A stretch of DNA of 64,000 bases from Nostoc sp. ATCC 43529. GTDB lineage: Bacteria; Cyanobacteriota; Cyanobacteriia; Cyanobacteriales; Nostocaceae. This document shows, piece after piece, positions 61,874-64,000 of the stretch (the stretch's first letter is position 1; every line of letters starts with the position of its first letter). The position numbers were made by a program, and so were the translations under genes. The notes below the pieces were generated by a model that saw only the letters and a program-made list of their open reading frames with translations, searched no databases and was not told where the DNA came from. The stretch covers positions 124,001-188,000 of the forward strand of contig LWTK01000036.1 in assembly GCA_003326205.1 (NCBI GenBank), written 5' to 3'.

Positions 61874-62593
61874 TTAACGCTGACTCTGTAATTTTTTCAT
61901 TTCATGTTGTACATCTAATGCAATTTGTAATGCTTCGTTGAGTAACCTTCCATGCTCGGTAGCCTGTTCGTGTACTTGCATGGCTGTTAAAGTTGCTAAA
62001 TTATTGGCAAATAATTCTGTATTACTAAGAATAAAGCTTTTATTTTCCCTCAATATCCTTTCTGTCTTTAAAGCGCGAACTAAGTCAGTTTTTGTGAGTT
62101 TCAACGCTTCGATTACGCTGTCTCTTTGGGTTATAACTACTTCTGGGTTACCAGCTTCTTCTATTTGGTCATTAATATCTATTGCTTTAATAATAGCATT
62201 ATATCTATTCACCTCATTTAAAAGTATCCTTAGAGAATTGTTCATGCTTTTTTGGACTAATTTAGTTCTGCTTTTCCAAAGTACATATAAGATAGTTTGC
62301 GTTAATCCACCTACCCAAAGACCTAAAAAAATTAAGAACATCCAAGACGGAACTGTTATCCACGAAATAAATATTTTTAGGATCAAGTCAAATAAAATAT
62401 AAGTAAAAACAAATGTGGAAAATCCAATAAATATTACAGTTGCTCCTTCGGAACCTTTGATTTTATCTATATATGTTTTTCCGAATTTTAGCAAGACATT
62501 TGTAATAATTAACAAATCCTCATTGACAGGTAAATTAGTCAGCTTTTGCAGTTCATTGTGACTAATCTCCAAGTCCTGTAAATCATCCCGCAC
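61874..62593 (-). CDS. Membrane protein of unknown function with coiled-coil tail (239 aa)
   Basis: Two strong transmembrane segments (about residues 50-72 and 78-105; VIFIGFSTFVFTYILFDLIL, MFLIFLGLWVGGLTQTILYV) lie between a helical N-terminus and a 130-residue charged, helical C-terminus (LKLTKTDLVRALKTERILRE). No catalytic motif. GTG at 62593 is placed about ten bases after AAGGA; a TTG three codons earlier is the alternative. I do not recognise the family. Confidence 0.55.
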   Translation of the reverse strand: MRDDLQDLEISHNELQKLTNLPVNEDLLIITNVLLKFGKTYIDKIKGSEGATVIFIGFSTFVFTYILFDLILKIFISWITVPSWMFLIFLGLWVGGLTQTILYVLWKSRTKLVQKSMNNSLRILLNEVNRYNAIIKAIDINDQIEEAGNPEVVITQRDSVIEALKLTKTDLVRALKTERILRENKSFILSNTELFANNLATLTAMQVHEQATEHGRLLNEALQIALDVQHEMKKLQSQR

Positions 62594-62602
62594 AGCTTTC
62601 AA

Positions 62603-62959
62603 ATCCTTGCAAGAATAGTTATTTACAGCAGTTTTCAGGTATTTGACTACGATTGAGAGAGGTCATGGGGAGTGGTGTAGTTCAATTACTTGAAAAGCGC
62701 TGTAATCTACTATAGCAACCAAATTTCTAAAATGCTAAAGGAGCGGGTATTTTGTCCAAACTTTTTAAGTAAATTAATACTGATAGCAGGGAACAGGCAA
62801 TAGGCAAAAGGCAACAGGCTTGCGAAAGTTTGTGGATGTCAGGGTTTTACGAGCAGTTGATGTTCTAAAGTATGCTTCAACTGCTATATCTACGAGTCAG
62901 GATTTTTTTGTACAATATGATACTTCTTTCTGGTAATAATTGAATAAATTAATTGGGCT
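62603..62959. other. Intergenic region, no gene seen
   Basis: It contains a short ACAGGCAATAGGCAAAAGGC heptamer run near 62795-62815 and otherwise unstructured AT-rich text. Confidence 0.4.
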
Positions 62960-64000
62960 TTAACCGACCTTTGGAGAAGATTGTTTTTGTTTTGAATTGC
63001 CACGTTGAGGATTTAAAAATGGTGGAATGGGACAGTCTAATGTCATGGCGATCGCTCTTAATAAATCTGCTTCTTTTGGAGTCACTTTATTATCTACGAG
63101 TACTGTGTGGGCACAGGCATCAATGATAGCTTGCTTGAGTTTGGGACTAGCAAGCTGAAGGCGTTCGATACTTTTCTTGAGTTCAGAAAAATTACAAGGA
63201 ACTGGTGTCTCTGGTTTTTCTTGTTCTCCGGCTTTGGGAAGCCGAAAAACTCCAGAACGAAAAGCATAAGCGATGGCATCGGGTTCGGTATGTCCCACGC
63301 GTGCAAGTGTCGATAGTATTAAGATGCTATCCGGCCAAATTTGTTGGATGGTGGTGAATTCTACCGTTATGGCTGACGCAGGATTAATACAAGGTTGGAG
63401 ACGATGCCATAGTATTAACTGCAACACGAAATCCCACAATGATAAATTGCCGCTAGCTTTCACTAAACCGTGGACGCATTTGCACAACCTTTGGCATTCC
63501 TTGGCGGAATTTTGGCGCAATGCGGGTACTGTCAAATCTACAAGTGGTAAGCGAATGCTGGGATCTAACTGGCTAATTTCGCTACTCAATTCTAGAGTTT
63601 TTTCTACCAACTCTGTGGGCTGCACTTCGCGTAACCAGGCAATTTGGCGTTTTTGTACTTCAAGATTTTCCGTATCTAACGCTAGCGCAAAAGCGATCGC
63701 CATTGCACTTTCCTGCTGCCGCACGCTTAAACGCAAAGATTCTGGCAGCTGGGACAACAGCCCTTGAGCGTGGGTAAAATGCTCTGGTGCAACGGTTCCC
63801 ACTTGGTTGACTACCTGTTGTGGTGTGGCGTTAGCACCACCAGCAAAACCCATTGCTAAAGATTCCTGGGAACAGGTGTAATTACCAGATGGCATTGTTG
63901 GTAAATTGCTAACGTTCACACCTCCAACACGACGAATACGTTCAGCTAAAGGTGGGTGGGTAGAAAACATATCTTCCCAAAAAGAAGGATTGAGGGCATT
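62960..64000 (-). CDS. M48-family (HtpX/Ste24-like) metalloprotease, C-terminal part; gene runs off the window
   Basis: The frame is open to base 64000. It begins with FWEDMFSTHPPLAERIRRVG, the typical end of an M48 peptidase catalytic domain (FSTHPP..ERI). The HEXXH site lies beyond the window. The rest, about 330 residues, is an accessory region ending in a TerB-like helical domain (LKQAIIDACAHTVLVDNKVT, then KEADLLRAIAMTLDCPIPPF). M48 enzymes sit in the membrane and degrade or process proteins under stress. It is incomplete here, so catalytic residues and membrane anchors cannot be checked. Confidence 0.8.
   Translation of the reverse strand, partial: NALNPSFWEDMFSTHPPLAERIRRVGGVNVSNLPTMPSGNYTCSQESLAMGFAGGANATPQQVVNQVGTVAPEHFTHAQGLLSQLPESLRLSVRQQESAMAIAFALALDTENLEVQKRQIAWLREVQPTELVEKTLELSSEISQLDPSIRLPLVDLTVPALRQNSAKECQRLCKCVHGLVKASGNLSLWDFVLQLILWHRLQPCINPASAITVEFTTIQQIWPDSILILSTLARVGHTEPDAIAYAFRSGVFRLPKAGEQEKPETPVPCNFSELKKSIERLQLASPKLKQAIIDACAHTVLVDNKVTPKEADLLRAIAMTLDCPIPPFLNPQRGNSKQKQSSPKVG

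Overview
The window comes from a filamentous, Nostocales-type cyanobacterium, close to Nostoc. The octamer GCGATCGC (HIP1) is scattered throughout. Intergenic DNA is rich in short tandem heptamers such as AATGACC, GGGGACT and GGGGAAA. Clearly cyanobacterial genes are present: a divergent photosystem II D1 (psbA family), petF, psb34, a fused thiO-thiG, citramalate synthase, a CruA-type lycopene cyclase and biliverdin reductase. No tRNA, rRNA, CRISPR array or intact transposase gene was seen.

Layout. 1-7 kb: a class-I glutamine-amidotransferase-like protein preceded by a tiny, frame-broken peptide gene, a methyltransferase, an amino-acid-type ABC binding lipoprotein, a peptidoglycan-binding protein and a membrane protein. 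7.5-15.5 kb: Hsp20, a MITE-like element with a 9-bp target duplication, an S4 protein, topoisomerase I, two decayed loci (a MazEF-like toxin-antitoxin pair and a helicase-HNH gene) and a ThDP transketolase/phosphoketolase-like enzyme. 15.6-20.1 kb: an accessory island with a 20-bp tandem repeat, an XRE-ImmA/IrrE plus PIN-like pair, an orphan ParD-like antitoxin, a VapBC pair, a truncated Uma2 gene and an intact one. 20.9-28 kb: the divergent D1, a CBS-histidine kinase with degenerate catalytic boxes, a YraQ-type permease with its TIGR03943 partner, and an exported Ig-like/beta-propeller protein. 28-31.8 kb: a minus-strand sulfur cluster of cysteine-desulfurase-like protein, sulfite oxidase and TauE/SafE exporter. 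33-45 kb: a coiled-coil protein, CruA, CimA, a ferredoxin-like protein, ThiO-ThiG, Psb34 and a TPR protein. 45.7-49.2 kb: two pentapeptide-repeat proteins and a DUF4351 fragment. 49.4-55.4 kb: a GNAT-map-bvdR operon, petF, SpoIID-like protein, sulfiredoxin and Dps. 55.5-64 kb: an XRE/GrpE-like fusion, a PAS histidine kinase, a STAS protein facing a response-regulator/PP2C phosphatase, a DUF1350 protein, a membrane protein and the end of an M48 protease gene.

How genes work together. The sulfur cluster could carry sulfur from cysteine through sulfite to sulfate. The STAS and PP2C proteins look like two parts of a partner-switching circuit. Sulfiredoxin and Dps sit together as oxidative-stress genes. 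The permease and TIGR03943 proteins form a known pairing. Start codons of several genes lie inside heptamer arrays, and four conserved enzymes (CruA, CimA, ThiO-ThiG and a histidine kinase) carry in-frame insertions made of the same kind of repeat DNA. Repeat spread therefore appears to be shaping both gene starts and protein linkers.

Limits: all calls are by eye, without database searches. Start sites were moved inward where a better ribosome binding site or ATG was visible.
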